In this document: positions 1 to 6,943 of the stretch, in pieces
How positions within the stretch are numbered: position 1 is the stretch's first letter
How the letters are laid out: each line of letters opens with the position of its first letter
Origin: Bacteroidota bacterium
GTDB lineage: Bacteria > Bacteroidota > Bacteroidia > Chitinophagales > Chitinophagaceae
Length of the DNA stretch: 11,288 bases
NCBI GenBank assembly: GCA_947457085.1
Contig: CANGUS010000035.1
Coordinates: 1 to 11,288, forward strand
Direction of reading: 5' to 3'
Position numbers and translations under genes: made by a program
The notes under the pieces: generated by a model
Database searches by the model: none
What the model saw: only the letters and a program-made list of their open reading frames with translations
What the model was told of the DNA's origin: nothing

Positions 1-1053
1 AAACCAATTCACAAAATTGTTTCGTAATTTATAAAAACTAAAACGATAATCGGGGACACATCCTGCTATTGCCTTGGCCTCTATGGCAGTTCGTCCTAAA
101 ATAAGTTTAGAACTTTTGTGCGCAATTGCCATTTCTACACAATGAAAAAGAATATTAAAATATAAATGGAGTTGATTGTTTAAGGCATAATCAAATCCTA
201 TGTAATTCATATCATATTCTCCATCATGCTCAATAGCAGATGAAAATGCCACTAATTCATTTTCAAAAAAATAGCCACAAACTTTGTAATTATTATTTAA
301 TGCTTTTTTTAATTCAATAATAAAATGGTCATTTATTATGCCCATACTGACTATCTGCTTTTTAGAAACTTGTAGGTATAAATCTACAATTTTTGTTTTG
401 TGCGCTTCAATCTCTTGCAATGAAAATTCTTTGATAGAAACTCCATGAAATGCTTTTTTTATTTTTCGGTATCGTTGAGCATATTTATGTTTCAGCATTT
501 TTTCGTAGTCCAACATCGATGTCCAATCTGCAGGTATTTTCATTTCCATTGAAATGTCGTCTTGCAAAGGGGAATAGGAAAGGTCTTTTAAAATATAAGG
601 TGCAATATTTTTTTCTACATCTTTTAAAAAAATGCCGGAAGCATCGGTTTCTTTAATCATGTGGTCCAAGGTTGCTTGATAGTGTGCTGCAATTTTTGCT
701 GGGGACGTATTTTTATCTACAACTTGAAAAAATAATACATCATGCCTGAATAAATTACCTGCAACCAACATCGTTGGTTTTATTGTTTTTAATAATAGAT
801 AAAGTCCCAATTTCTGTAATGGTTTATCTGATATATTAAAATGTTTTGGTGTAACCGTGAGTAGCTGATAATAAGACATGTACACAATCTTATCATTTTC
901 TTTAGTCACTACATAGTAGTTTTTAATATTGTCAACATTTGCTTTTTCTACAATATCAATACTGTTGCATACTTTTTCATTTTCATTCAAGAATTCTTTC
1001 CAATTGACTGGCAAATTATTGATGGATTGATAAATAGAAAAAGAGTAGGACAT
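1..1053 (-). CDS. GNAT-fold acyltransferase-like protein (3' end cut by the window edge)
   Basis: The minus-strand frame is open from an ATG at 1053 to base 1, giving 351 codons with no stop, so the C-terminus lies outside the window. I translated it by hand. The N-terminal half has no motif I can name. The C-terminal half resembles GNAT/FemAB-like acyltransferases of Bacteroidota: a basic helix YAQRYRKIKKAF (191-202), a strand pair around VCGYFFENELVAFSS (258-272), MNYIGFDYALNN (282-293), and LILGRTAIEAKAIAGC (317-332). This last segment recalls the conserved GRTA-E-K block of predicted N-acyltransferases in this phylum. No signal peptide is visible, so it is probably cytoplasmic. The substrate is unknown; peptidoglycan, lipid or small-molecule acylation would all fit the fold. 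A TAACTTTG box 8 bases before the ATG supports this start. It diverges from yidD. The frame is certain; the family is a moderate-confidence call. Confidence 0.8.
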   Translation of the reverse strand, partial: MSYSFSIYQSINNLPVNWKEFLNENEKVCNSIDIVEKANVDNIKNYYVVTKENDKIVYMSYYQLLTVTPKHFNISDKPLQKLGLYLLLKTIKPTMLVAGNLFRHDVLFFQVVDKNTSPAKIAAHYQATLDHMIKETDASGIFLKDVEKNIAPYILKDLSYSPLQDDISMEMKIPADWTSMLDYEKMLKHKYAQRYRKIKKAFHGVSIKEFSLQEIEAHKTKIVDLYLQVSKKQIVSMGIINDHFIIELKKALNNNYKVCGYFFENELVAFSSAIEHDGEYDMNYIGFDYALNNQLHLYFNILFHCVEMAIAHKSSKLILGRTAIEAKAIAGCVPDYRFSFYKLRNNFVNWF

Positions 1054-1061
1054 AAAGATTT

Positions 1062-1069
1062 CAAAGTTA
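1062..1069 (-). promoter_or_regulatory. Bacteroidota -7 promoter box upstream of the acyltransferase-like gene
   Basis: On the minus strand TAACTTTG matches the Bacteroidota sigma-70 -7 consensus TAnnTTTG exactly. It ends 8 bases before the ATG at 1053, so the transcript would have almost no leader. I see no clear TTTG -33 element at the usual distance upstream. Confidence 0.5.
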
Positions 1070-1225
1070 TACCATTTGTATTTATAAAAAAGACCTTCGT
1101 ACTTTTTATCAATACAAAAAAAGCAAATGCCGATATAAAAAATTGATAACTCAATTGAATACAATGAAAATTGAATTTTTGTTTTCTAAATTTTAATTTA
1201 GTTGTTATCTGATCAACATATATAT

Positions 1226-1240
1226 TCTCTTAAAAAGAGA
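1226..1240. promoter_or_regulatory. Small perfect inverted repeat just upstream of the yidD -7 box
   Basis: TCTCTT and AAGAGA are perfect inverted copies separated by AAA. The element ends one base before the -7 box at 1242, within the -33/-7 spacer of the proposed yidD promoter. A repressor or activator half-site pair could sit there. It could also be chance in AT-rich DNA, and no regulator is known from this window. Confidence 0.25.
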
Positions 1241-1241
1241 T

Positions 1242-1249
1242 TATTTTTG
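1242..1249 (+). promoter_or_regulatory. Bacteroidota -7 promoter box for yidD
   Basis: TATTTTTG matches TAnnTTTG exactly and ends 5 bases before the ATG at 1255. The sequence from box to start is nearly the same as at ysxC (box, two variable bases, GTA, ATG). This predicts a leaderless or nearly leaderless yidD transcript, possibly continuing into the protease gene. Confidence 0.55.
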
Positions 1250-1254
1250 CTGTA

Positions 1255-1488
1255 ATGAATATGATTAATAAGGCCATAATGAGTATACTTTTATTTATAA
1301 TCAAAGTATATCAGCTAGGAATTTCCCCTTTATTAGGGGCAAATAAATGCAGATATGTACCTACTTGTTCGGAATATGCTAAACAAGCATTCATCAAACA
1401 TGGCCTATTTAAAGGATTTTGGTTGGCATTAAAACGTATTGGTAGGTGCGCACCTTGGGGTGGTCATGGTTTTGATCCCGTACCTTAA
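1255..1488 (+). CDS. yidD: YidD membrane protein insertion efficiency factor
   Basis: This 77-residue protein belongs to the YidD family of small membrane-associated proteins that assist YidC/Sec-dependent insertion of inner-membrane proteins. It has an N-terminal hydrophobic, amphipathic segment (about 8-27) followed by the family signature: CRYVPTCSEYA (32-42), a KHG turn (48-50), LALKRIGRC (57-65) and a C-terminal GFDPVP. The three family cysteines are present at 32, 38 and 65, and the length is typical. In-frame ATGs exist at 1255, 1261 and 1279. I keep 1255 because the -7 box ends 5 bases before it and the later starts would trim the N-terminus. Here yidD is not in its common rnpA-yidD-yidC setting; an 87-base gap separates it from the S41 protease gene on the same strand, so they may be co-transcribed. 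Confidence 0.95.
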   Translation: MNMINKAIMSILLFIIKVYQLGISPLLGANKCRYVPTCSEYAKQAFIKHGLFKGFWLALKRIGRCAPWGGHGFDPVP

Positions 1489-1575
1489 TATTTTATAGCT
1501 TCCTTAACACTTCAATGAGCTATTATTTTATAATCCACTTATTTATGTATTAAATTGCATTACTATAATTTTATT

Positions 1576-3249
1576 ATGCTAAAAAATATTTATAAATATG
1601 TTGCTGTAGGTTTTATTTCTTTAGGATCTATTCATGCATCAGCACAAACTCAGGCTGTACAAGATTCTTATTTTGAAATAAGTAAAAACATGGAAATATT
1701 TACATCCTTGTTTAAAGAACTAAACACATATTATGTGGATCCTGTTCAACCTGGTAAAATGATGAAAAAGGGCATTGATGAAATGTTGAACGAATTGGAT
1801 CCATATACAAATTATATTACAGAAGAAGATATTGAAGATTATCGTTTTCAAACTACAGGAAAATATGGTGGCATAGGAAGTTCCTTAAGAAAAAAAGATG
1901 ATTTATTGATTATAAATGAACCTTTTGAAAATAGCCCTACCATAAAAGCAGGGATAAAAGCGGGGGATATTTTATTAGAGATAGATGGGAAAAGTACCAA
2001 AGGAAAAGAAATAGATGACGTAAGTAAATTTTTAAAAGGATCTCCTAATACTACTTTGAAAGTGAAAATAAAAGATCCTATAACAGGGATAGAAAGCATA
2101 AAAGTAATCACAAGAGAAGAAATTAATCTTAGCAGTGTACCTTATGCAGGAATGATCGGAAAAAATAATGAATTTGCTTATGTACGATTAACCCAGTTTA
2201 CAGAACGTTGCAGTGGTTTAATGAAAAATGCATTGGATAGTTTGAAAAAAGTAAATCCCAACATGAAAGGAGTGGTGATCGATTTACGATATAATCCGGG
2301 TGGTTTGTTAGATGAGGCAATTAATATTTGTAATTTATTTATCAATGCAAATCAATTAGTAGTATCTACAAAAGGAAAAAATGAAGAATGGGACAAAACG
2401 TATAAAACAGCAGAAACTCCTTGGGACGAAAAAATACCATTAGCTGTTTTAATCAATCGAAATTCTGCTTCTGCTTCCGAAATTGTTTCGGGCACAATGC
2501 AAGATTTAGATAGAGGAGTAGTCATTGGACAAAAAAGTTATGGTAAAGGATTGGTACAAACGACTCGAAATTTACCCTTTAATTCTAAACTAAAAGTAAC
2601 AACTGCAAAATATTATACTCCGAGTGGACGATGTATTCAAGCATTAGATTATACCCACCGAAATGAAGATGGAAGTGTAGGTAAAATTGCCGATTCATTG
2701 AAGACAAAATTTAAAACTAAAAATGGCAGAGATGTATTTGATGGTGGCGGTATAGATCCTGATATTAAATTAGAGCCTAAAGAATCATTGAAAATTATAG
2801 AAACCATGATAACGAAATCTTACTCTTTCGATTATGCTACATTGTACGTTTCTAAACACCCTAGTATCGCCAATGCCAATGAATTTAAACTGTCTGACGA
2901 TGAATACAATGACTTTTTGAAATGGTTAGAAGGTAAAGACATAAGCTATAAAACCAAAACAGAAGAAACCCTTTTGCAATTAAAAGAAATGGCGCAAAAA
3001 GAAAATTATTATGAAGGTGTAAAGCAAGATTTTGATGCTTTGCAAAAAGCAATTATGAGTGATAAAAAAGCCGATTTAATAAAAAATAAAAACGCCATTA
3101 AAAGACATTTGCAAGATGAAATCATCACTCGATATTATTTCTCAAAAGGGCGTTTACAAAATCAGCTCAAAGAGGATGAAGAAGTTGAAGAAGCCATTCA
3201 AGTATTAAATGACAGCGAAAAATACAATAAGCTTTTAAACAAAAAATAA
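1576..3249 (+). CDS. ctpA: Secreted S41 family C-terminal processing peptidase (CtpA/Prc type) with PDZ domain
   Basis: A 557-residue serine protease of the Ser-Lys dyad type, predicted to act in the periplasm. A signal peptide (1-23, ending ASA before QTQ) is followed by the S41 N-terminal helical region with ELDPYTNYI (about 73-81), a PDZ domain (about 88-165, starting YGGIGSSLR) that binds substrate C-termini, and the S41 core with VVIDLRYNPGG (233-243). The active site is NRNSASASEI, with nucleophile Ser299, and SYGKG, with general base Lys324; the 25-residue spacing equals that of E. coli Tsp/Prc (S430/K455). A C-terminal extension of about 150 lysine/glutamate-rich residues follows. The frame also opens at a TTG at 1555, but I prefer the ATG at 1576 because it gives a normal signal peptide. 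Family role: degrading or trimming envelope proteins; the target here is unknown. Confidence 0.95.
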   Translation: MLKNIYKYVAVGFISLGSIHASAQTQAVQDSYFEISKNMEIFTSLFKELNTYYVDPVQPGKMMKKGIDEMLNELDPYTNYITEEDIEDYRFQTTGKYGGIGSSLRKKDDLLIINEPFENSPTIKAGIKAGDILLEIDGKSTKGKEIDDVSKFLKGSPNTTLKVKIKDPITGIESIKVITREEINLSSVPYAGMIGKNNEFAYVRLTQFTERCSGLMKNALDSLKKVNPNMKGVVIDLRYNPGGLLDEAINICNLFINANQLVVSTKGKNEEWDKTYKTAETPWDEKIPLAVLINRNSASASEIVSGTMQDLDRGVVIGQKSYGKGLVQTTRNLPFNSKLKVTTAKYYTPSGRCIQALDYTHRNEDGSVGKIADSLKTKFKTKNGRDVFDGGGIDPDIKLEPKESLKIIETMITKSYSFDYATLYVSKHPSIANANEFKLSDDEYNDFLKWLEGKDISYKTKTEETLLQLKEMAQKENYYEGVKQDFDALQKAIMSDKKADLIKNKNAIKRHLQDEIITRYYFSKGRLQNQLKEDEEVEEAIQVLNDSEKYNKLLNKK

Positions 3250-3290
3250 TTACTAAATGTAGTCGGTCATTATTGAATTAAATAAAAAAT

Positions 3291-4076
3291 TTAAATACTG
3301 CCAGTTCTACCACCATCCACACAAATACTCTGACCCGTCACGTAAGCTGCTGCAGGACTAGCTAAAAATGCCGCCATAGCTGCAATTTCTTCAGCTTTAC
3401 CGAACCTGCACATTGGAATTTCGTGCAACATTTCAGCTTCTACATCATTTAACGCGAGATTTGCTTTTTTAGATTTATTTTCAATGATAGTTGATAGCCG
3501 AACAGTTGCTGTTGCACCTGGCAAAACATTGTTCACCGTTATACCAAATTTAGCCACTTCGTTAGCCATTGTTTTTGCCCAAGCCGCCACTGCTGCACGA
3601 GTGGTATTGCTTACTCCTAAATTGGCCAATGGAATTTTTACAGATGTAGATATGATATTGATTACTCTACCATAACCACTTTGCTTCATGCCTTCTAATA
3701 CGGCTGTAGTTAAAGTGTGGTTGTTGATTAAATGTAAGTTTAAAGCCGACAAGAAATCTTCATTTTTTGCATCTACAATTGGACCAGCTGGTGGGCCACC
3801 CGTGTTGTTAACCAATACATGCACTGCATTGTTTTTTAATATTTCTGCAATGGCGTTTTTTACATTTTCATTGTTAGCAAAATCAGCTACTTGAATTTGA
3901 TGTACTTGCCCCATTGATGAATCTAAACTTGCTTTTGCATCTAGTAAACTTGCTTCATTTCGAGCCATAAGAATACAATCTGCACCCAATAGTGCCATTT
4001 CTTTTGCTATTGCCAAACCAATGCCTTGTGTACTTCCACAAATAAGTGCCGTTTTGCCTTTCAGAGATAAATTCAT
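3291..4076 (-). CDS. SDR-fold oxidoreductase-like protein with replaced catalytic Tyr and Lys
   Basis: A 261-residue protein of classical short-chain dehydrogenase/reductase length and layout. It has a Rossmann cofactor motif CGSTQGIG (13-20), an Asp near 65 (VADF), a structural NNTGG (90-94) where NNAG is usual, the serine region NIISTS (140-145, Ser143 in the catalytic position), PGATAT (186-191), and a C-terminal TGQSICVDGG (247-256) typical of FabG-like members. At the catalytic YxxxK position the sequence is SNTTR, with Ser156 for Tyr and Arg160 for Lys. I recall a branch of SDRs annotated as 3-oxoacyl-ACP reductase-like with SN-x-x-R at this place, so this looks like a subfamily trait rather than a mutation. 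Its reaction cannot be assumed. It lies 6 bases downstream of the barrel-protein gene and is probably co-transcribed with it. Confidence 0.9.
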   Translation of the reverse strand: MNLSLKGKTALICGSTQGIGLAIAKEMALLGADCILMARNEASLLDAKASLDSSMGQVHQIQVADFANNENVKNAIAEILKNNAVHVLVNNTGGPPAGPIVDAKNEDFLSALNLHLINNHTLTTAVLEGMKQSGYGRVINIISTSVKIPLANLGVSNTTRAAVAAWAKTMANEVAKFGITVNNVLPGATATVRLSTIIENKSKKANLALNDVEAEMLHEIPMCRFGKAEEIAAMAAFLASPAAAYVTGQSICVDGGRTGSI

Positions 4077-4082
4077 AAATTA

Positions 4083-4736
4083 TTATTTTTTAGATTGATT
4101 TTCTAAATGAATACCAGCCGAAATGGTAAAAAGTTTTGCATCCATTTTGTTATAAAAATTGTAATCAGTGTTAAAGAAATTGTTTGGGTAGTAATTTGCA
4201 GTTAAACTGATTTTATAAATTGTAATACCTGCAAAAATAGATGGATAAAAGAGGGGCGTTTTATTGCTAAAAAATTCATTGAATTTAGCTGTTTTATCTC
4301 CGTTACGAAAAACTTTTTCTTTGTAATTGAACACTAAATTGAAATCAGCGCCTAATTTAAATTTTAAATTTTCGTTTACTTTTATTTTTAAACCTAAAGG
4401 AGCACCCATGGTGTACATTCTTCTTTTTACTTTTAATGTATCACCATATTTGTCTATTAGCCCGATATTTTTAAAACATATTCCAGTGAAAACTTTAAAA
4501 TGGTTACTTATTTTATAATTGGCATCTACACCTCCATTAAAAAAAAGCGTATAGCGAGGAGTCGTGGTAATGGTTTTGTTGTCATTAATCAATTTAGTGA
4601 ATTGTAAAATACTTCCTTCTACATCAGAATTAATTTCTATGTGTTGAGCTTTTGATTTTTTTACTTTATTTTTTTGTGCAAAACAAGGTACAAAAAAGAT
4701 CAAAGAAAGAAATAGTAGGGTTATTTTTTTTGTCAT
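4083..4736 (-). CDS. Small outer-membrane beta-barrel-like protein of unknown function
   Basis: This 217-residue protein begins with a clear signal peptide (MTKKITLLFLSLIFFVPCFAQ, cleavage near 20). The mature part has alternating polar/hydrophobic strands with glycine-aromatic turns: YTLFFNGGVDANYKI (62-76), FKVFTGICFKNIGL (80-93), GAPLGLKIKV (111-120), FKLGADFNLVFNY (126-138), PSIFAGITIYKISLTANYY (165-183) and a final LFTISAGIHLEN (202-213). This is the look of an eight-strand-class barrel such as the porin-family or PorT-like proteins of Bacteroidota. It lacks the conserved PorT blocks seen in the 6215-6943 protein and has no OmpA peptidoglycan-binding domain. It is first in a two-gene unit with the SDR-like gene. 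The barrel call is inferred from the strand pattern; I do not recognise the specific family. Confidence 0.75.
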   Translation of the reverse strand: MTKKITLLFLSLIFFVPCFAQKNKVKKSKAQHIEINSDVEGSILQFTKLINDNKTITTTPRYTLFFNGGVDANYKISNHFKVFTGICFKNIGLIDKYGDTLKVKRRMYTMGAPLGLKIKVNENLKFKLGADFNLVFNYKEKVFRNGDKTAKFNEFFSNKTPLFYPSIFAGITIYKISLTANYYPNNFFNTDYNFYNKMDAKLFTISAGIHLENQSKK

Positions 4737-4804
4737 GATTTATTATTTATTACAAAGAAAAGCAAAATAAAGTTGATTTCAAATAATAGAGAAAAACTAA
4801 ATTG

Positions 4805-4812
4805 TATCTTTG
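4805..4812 (+). promoter_or_regulatory. Bacteroidota -7 promoter box for serS
   Basis: TATCTTTG is an exact TAnnTTTG match, 22 bases before the serS ATG at 4835. Unlike several other genes here it leaves room for a short leader, which contains a purine-rich AAGAAG that could act as a weak ribosome binding site. The nearest upstream TTG (4773-4775) is 29 bases from the box, longer than usual. Confidence 0.5.
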
Positions 4813-4834
4813 TCATTCAAAATAAGAAGATAAA

Positions 4835-6103
4835 ATGTTAAATATTCAGTTGTTAAGAAGTGATGCCGAGTTTGTAAAGGATAGATTGAAAGTAAAAAAT
4901 TTCAAAGACCTAGCCTTGATAGATTCAATATTATTGATTGACGAGGAACGTCGAAAAATTCAATTTGAAAATGATGAATATTTATCGAAAATAAATGCAG
5001 CATCAAAAGAAATAGGAAAGCTAATGGCTAGTGGTGATAAAGAAGGTGCTGAAAAAATGAAATCGGATGTTGCTGGCTATAAAGAATTTACAAAAACATT
5101 AAGTGAAAAGTTAGCAGTATTAGAAAAACAACAACATGATGAATTGGTATTGTTGCCAAATTTGCCAGCGCAAATAGTGCCTGTAGGAAAAACACCTGAA
5201 GAAAATGAAGTAGTGAGAATGGGAAATGATATTCCCGCTTTATATGAAGGCGCTGTCCCACATTGGGATCTATGCTCTAAATTAAATTTAATTGATTTTG
5301 AATTAGGAACAAAAATTACGGGTGCAGGCTTCCCGGTTTATATCAACAAAGGAGCTCGTTTGCAACGTGGTTTAATTAACTATTTCTTAGACTTTAATAC
5401 GGCAGCTGGCTATACCGAGTATCAAGTGCCGCACATGGTAAATGCTGACTCCGCTTATGCTACAGGACAGTTGCCAGACAAAGAAGGTCAAATGTATCAT
5501 TGCACTGCAGATAATTTTTATATGATTCCTACTGCTGAAGTACCCGTAACGAATATTTACAGAGATGTTATAGTGAAAGCAGATGAATTGCCTTTGAAGT
5601 TGACTGCATTTTCTCAATGTTATAGACGAGAGGCAGGTTCTTACGGAAAAGATGTTCGAGGTTTAAATCGATTACATCAATTTGATAAAGTAGAAGTTGT
5701 ACAATTTGCCTTGCCAACAAAATCATATGATGTTTTGGATGAAATGGTTTTGCATGTTGAAAAATTAATTCAAAGTATGAACATGCCTTACCGAATTTTA
5801 CGTCTTTGTGGTGGTGATATGAGTTTTGCTTCTGCGTTGACTTATGATTTTGAAGTATATAGTGCTGCACAGCAACGTTGGTTAGAGGTAAGCTCGGTTT
5901 CTAATTTTGAAACGTTTCAAACAAACCGAGCAAAAGTTCGTTACAAAGATGAAAATGGAAAAACACAATTAGTTCATTCACTCAATGGCTCTTCCTTGGC
6001 TTTGCCACGTATTATGGCTTGTTTATTAGAAAACAATCAAACTGCTGAAGGAATAAAAATTCCTGATGTACTGGTTCCCTATGTTGGATTTGAGGTAATT
6101 TAA
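4835..6103 (+). CDS. serS: Seryl-tRNA synthetase
   Basis: A 422-residue class II aminoacyl-tRNA synthetase that charges tRNA-Ser with serine in the cytoplasm; length is normal for the bacterial enzyme. The N-terminal arm (about 1-105) is the tRNA-binding antiparallel coiled coil, seen as a long charged stretch from LLIDEERR to VLEKQQHDE. The catalytic domain carries the serine-binding TAEVPVTN (233-240), motif 2 with FSQCYRREAGSYG (259-271) and LHQFDKVE (280-287), the region TYDFEVY...WLEVSSVSNF (336-358), and motif 3 HSLNGSSLALPRIMACLLEN (381-400), whose Arg392 contacts ATP. The ATG at 4835 is supported by the family N-terminus and by the promoter box 22 bases upstream. It is transcribed alone, divergent from the barrel/SDR pair and convergent with porT. 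Confidence 0.98.
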   Translation: MLNIQLLRSDAEFVKDRLKVKNFKDLALIDSILLIDEERRKIQFENDEYLSKINAASKEIGKLMASGDKEGAEKMKSDVAGYKEFTKTLSEKLAVLEKQQHDELVLLPNLPAQIVPVGKTPEENEVVRMGNDIPALYEGAVPHWDLCSKLNLIDFELGTKITGAGFPVYINKGARLQRGLINYFLDFNTAAGYTEYQVPHMVNADSAYATGQLPDKEGQMYHCTADNFYMIPTAEVPVTNIYRDVIVKADELPLKLTAFSQCYRREAGSYGKDVRGLNRLHQFDKVEVVQFALPTKSYDVLDEMVLHVEKLIQSMNMPYRILRLCGGDMSFASALTYDFEVYSAAQQRWLEVSSVSNFETFQTNRAKVRYKDENGKTQLVHSLNGSSLALPRIMACLLENNQTAEGIKIPDVLVPYVGFEVI

Positions 6104-6145
6104 ATTTCACATTATTTTTAATAGTGGTATAGACAGAAAGCAGGG

Positions 6146-6186
6146 AATATTTTGACATTCACTTCCTGTAAATGGCTTAAAATATT
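6146..6186. terminator. Possible bidirectional terminator between serS and porT
   Basis: AATATTTT (6146-6153) pairs perfectly with AAAATATT (6179-6186). Inside, G-A pairs with T-T, then after a two-base bulge CATT (6156-6159) pairs with AATG (6171-6174), leaving an 11-base loop. The stem is AT-rich and thus weak, but it lies in the 111-base gap between two convergent genes, where a shared terminator is expected. There is no strong T-run outside the stem. Confidence 0.35.
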
Positions 6187-6214
6187 TGTATTAATTGACT
6201 TCAGTATACTTTTA

Positions 6215-6943
6215 TTATCCTTGTATTAAAAAAGAAATGTAAATCATTCTTGTAGAAAGTCTATCTAAGGCTTTATTAGTAGGCTCATCCGTGTTTCTTA
6301 AAAGTACATTACCCAAGCCATTGCTAATTTTTATTTCTGGAGAAAATATGAAATTGGGATAATAAAATTCGAAGCCTAGCCCTAAATTATATCCAAAATC
6401 TAGTGGTTTGAATTTAATGATTTCATCAGGTCTTTTTGATCGTGCATTTGCATTAAAATCATAATCTAATTTACCTCCAGCAAGTACATAAAATCTAAAA
6501 TTGGTTTGCCTTTCTGATTTAAATTTAAATTCAACTGGCAAATTAAATAACACAGATTCTACCGAATGATTTAATGTAGAATCGTTTAAATAATCAAAAC
6601 GGATTGCTTTCTCACGAATTACAAATAAAGGAGTTAACCTTAAATCAACAAAGCTGCTTAATCGCAAGTTGCCCAAAATACCTACTTGAAAGCCAGGCTT
6701 CCAAATGGGTGTAATATTTTTTATGGTATCAAATTGAGAGAAATAGCTAGATTGATTTATTTTATATTGTGCAGCATTCATGCCAATCGAAATGCCAAAA
6801 TAATAAAGCTTGTTATCATGTTCAAGATTATTCATTTTTTCATCCTGAGCATATGAATAAATGCAAACAAACAGCAACAAAAAAAATAAACTTATTTTTC
6901 TGCCTGATAAATAGAAGCGATTCCAAAACTTACTGGTTTGCAT
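6215..6943 (-). CDS. porT: PorT/SprT family type IX secretion system outer-membrane protein
   Basis: A 242-residue outer-membrane beta-barrel protein of the PorT/SprT family, required for type IX secretion and, in gliders, motility. The first 33 residues form a signal peptide: basic n-region, hydrophobic ISLFFLLLFVCIYS, ending YAQ. Family blocks are visible: YYFGISIGMNAAQY (47-60), GFQVGILGNLRL (84-95), DLRLTPLFVIREKAI (100-114), SVESVLFNLPVEFKFKSERQ (127-146), FYVLAGGKLDYDF (151-163), FYYPNFIFSPEIKISNG (193-209) and LDRLSTRMIYISF (226-238). The ATG at 6943 makes porT overlap the end of ubiE by 52 bases; no ATG follows between the ubiE stop and the hydrophobic core, so this start is needed for export. 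The ubiE-porT order is one I recall from other Bacteroidota. Other secretion-system genes are not in the window. Confidence 0.9.
   Translation of the reverse strand: MQTSKFWNRFYLSGRKISLFFLLLFVCIYSYAQDEKMNNLEHDNKLYYFGISIGMNAAQYKINQSSYFSQFDTIKNITPIWKPGFQVGILGNLRLSSFVDLRLTPLFVIREKAIRFDYLNDSTLNHSVESVLFNLPVEFKFKSERQTNFRFYVLAGGKLDYDFNANARSKRPDEIIKFKPLDFGYNLGLGFEFYYPNFIFSPEIKISNGLGNVLLRNTDEPTNKALDRLSTRMIYISFLIQG

Noticed and set aside
450..656. Plus-strand 68-codon open frame
   Set aside because: It is antisense to the long acyltransferase-like frame, which is open for all 351 codons and has recognisable protein character.
1087..1107. AAAAAG/CTTTTT hairpin in the gap upstream of the left-edge gene
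   Set aside because: It lies between divergent genes where no terminator is needed and is an A/T homopolymer pairing.
1495..1523. ATAGCT/AGCTAT inverted repeat after yidD as a terminator
   Set aside because: Only six pairs around a 17-base loop and no T-run; too weak to support.
1555..1575. TTG-initiated upstream extension of the S41 protease by seven residues
   Set aside because: The ATG at 1576 gives a normal signal peptide with a short basic n-region; the extension adds HYYNFI, which is not typical, and uses a rarer start.
3278..3294. TTAAAT/ATTTAA stem overlapping the SDR stop codon
   Set aside because: Six A/T pairs around an A-only loop are expected by chance in this AT-rich gap.
5387..5870. 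Antisense open frames of 76 and 100 codons within serS
   Set aside because: They lie wholly opposite conserved catalytic motifs of serS and have no features of their own.
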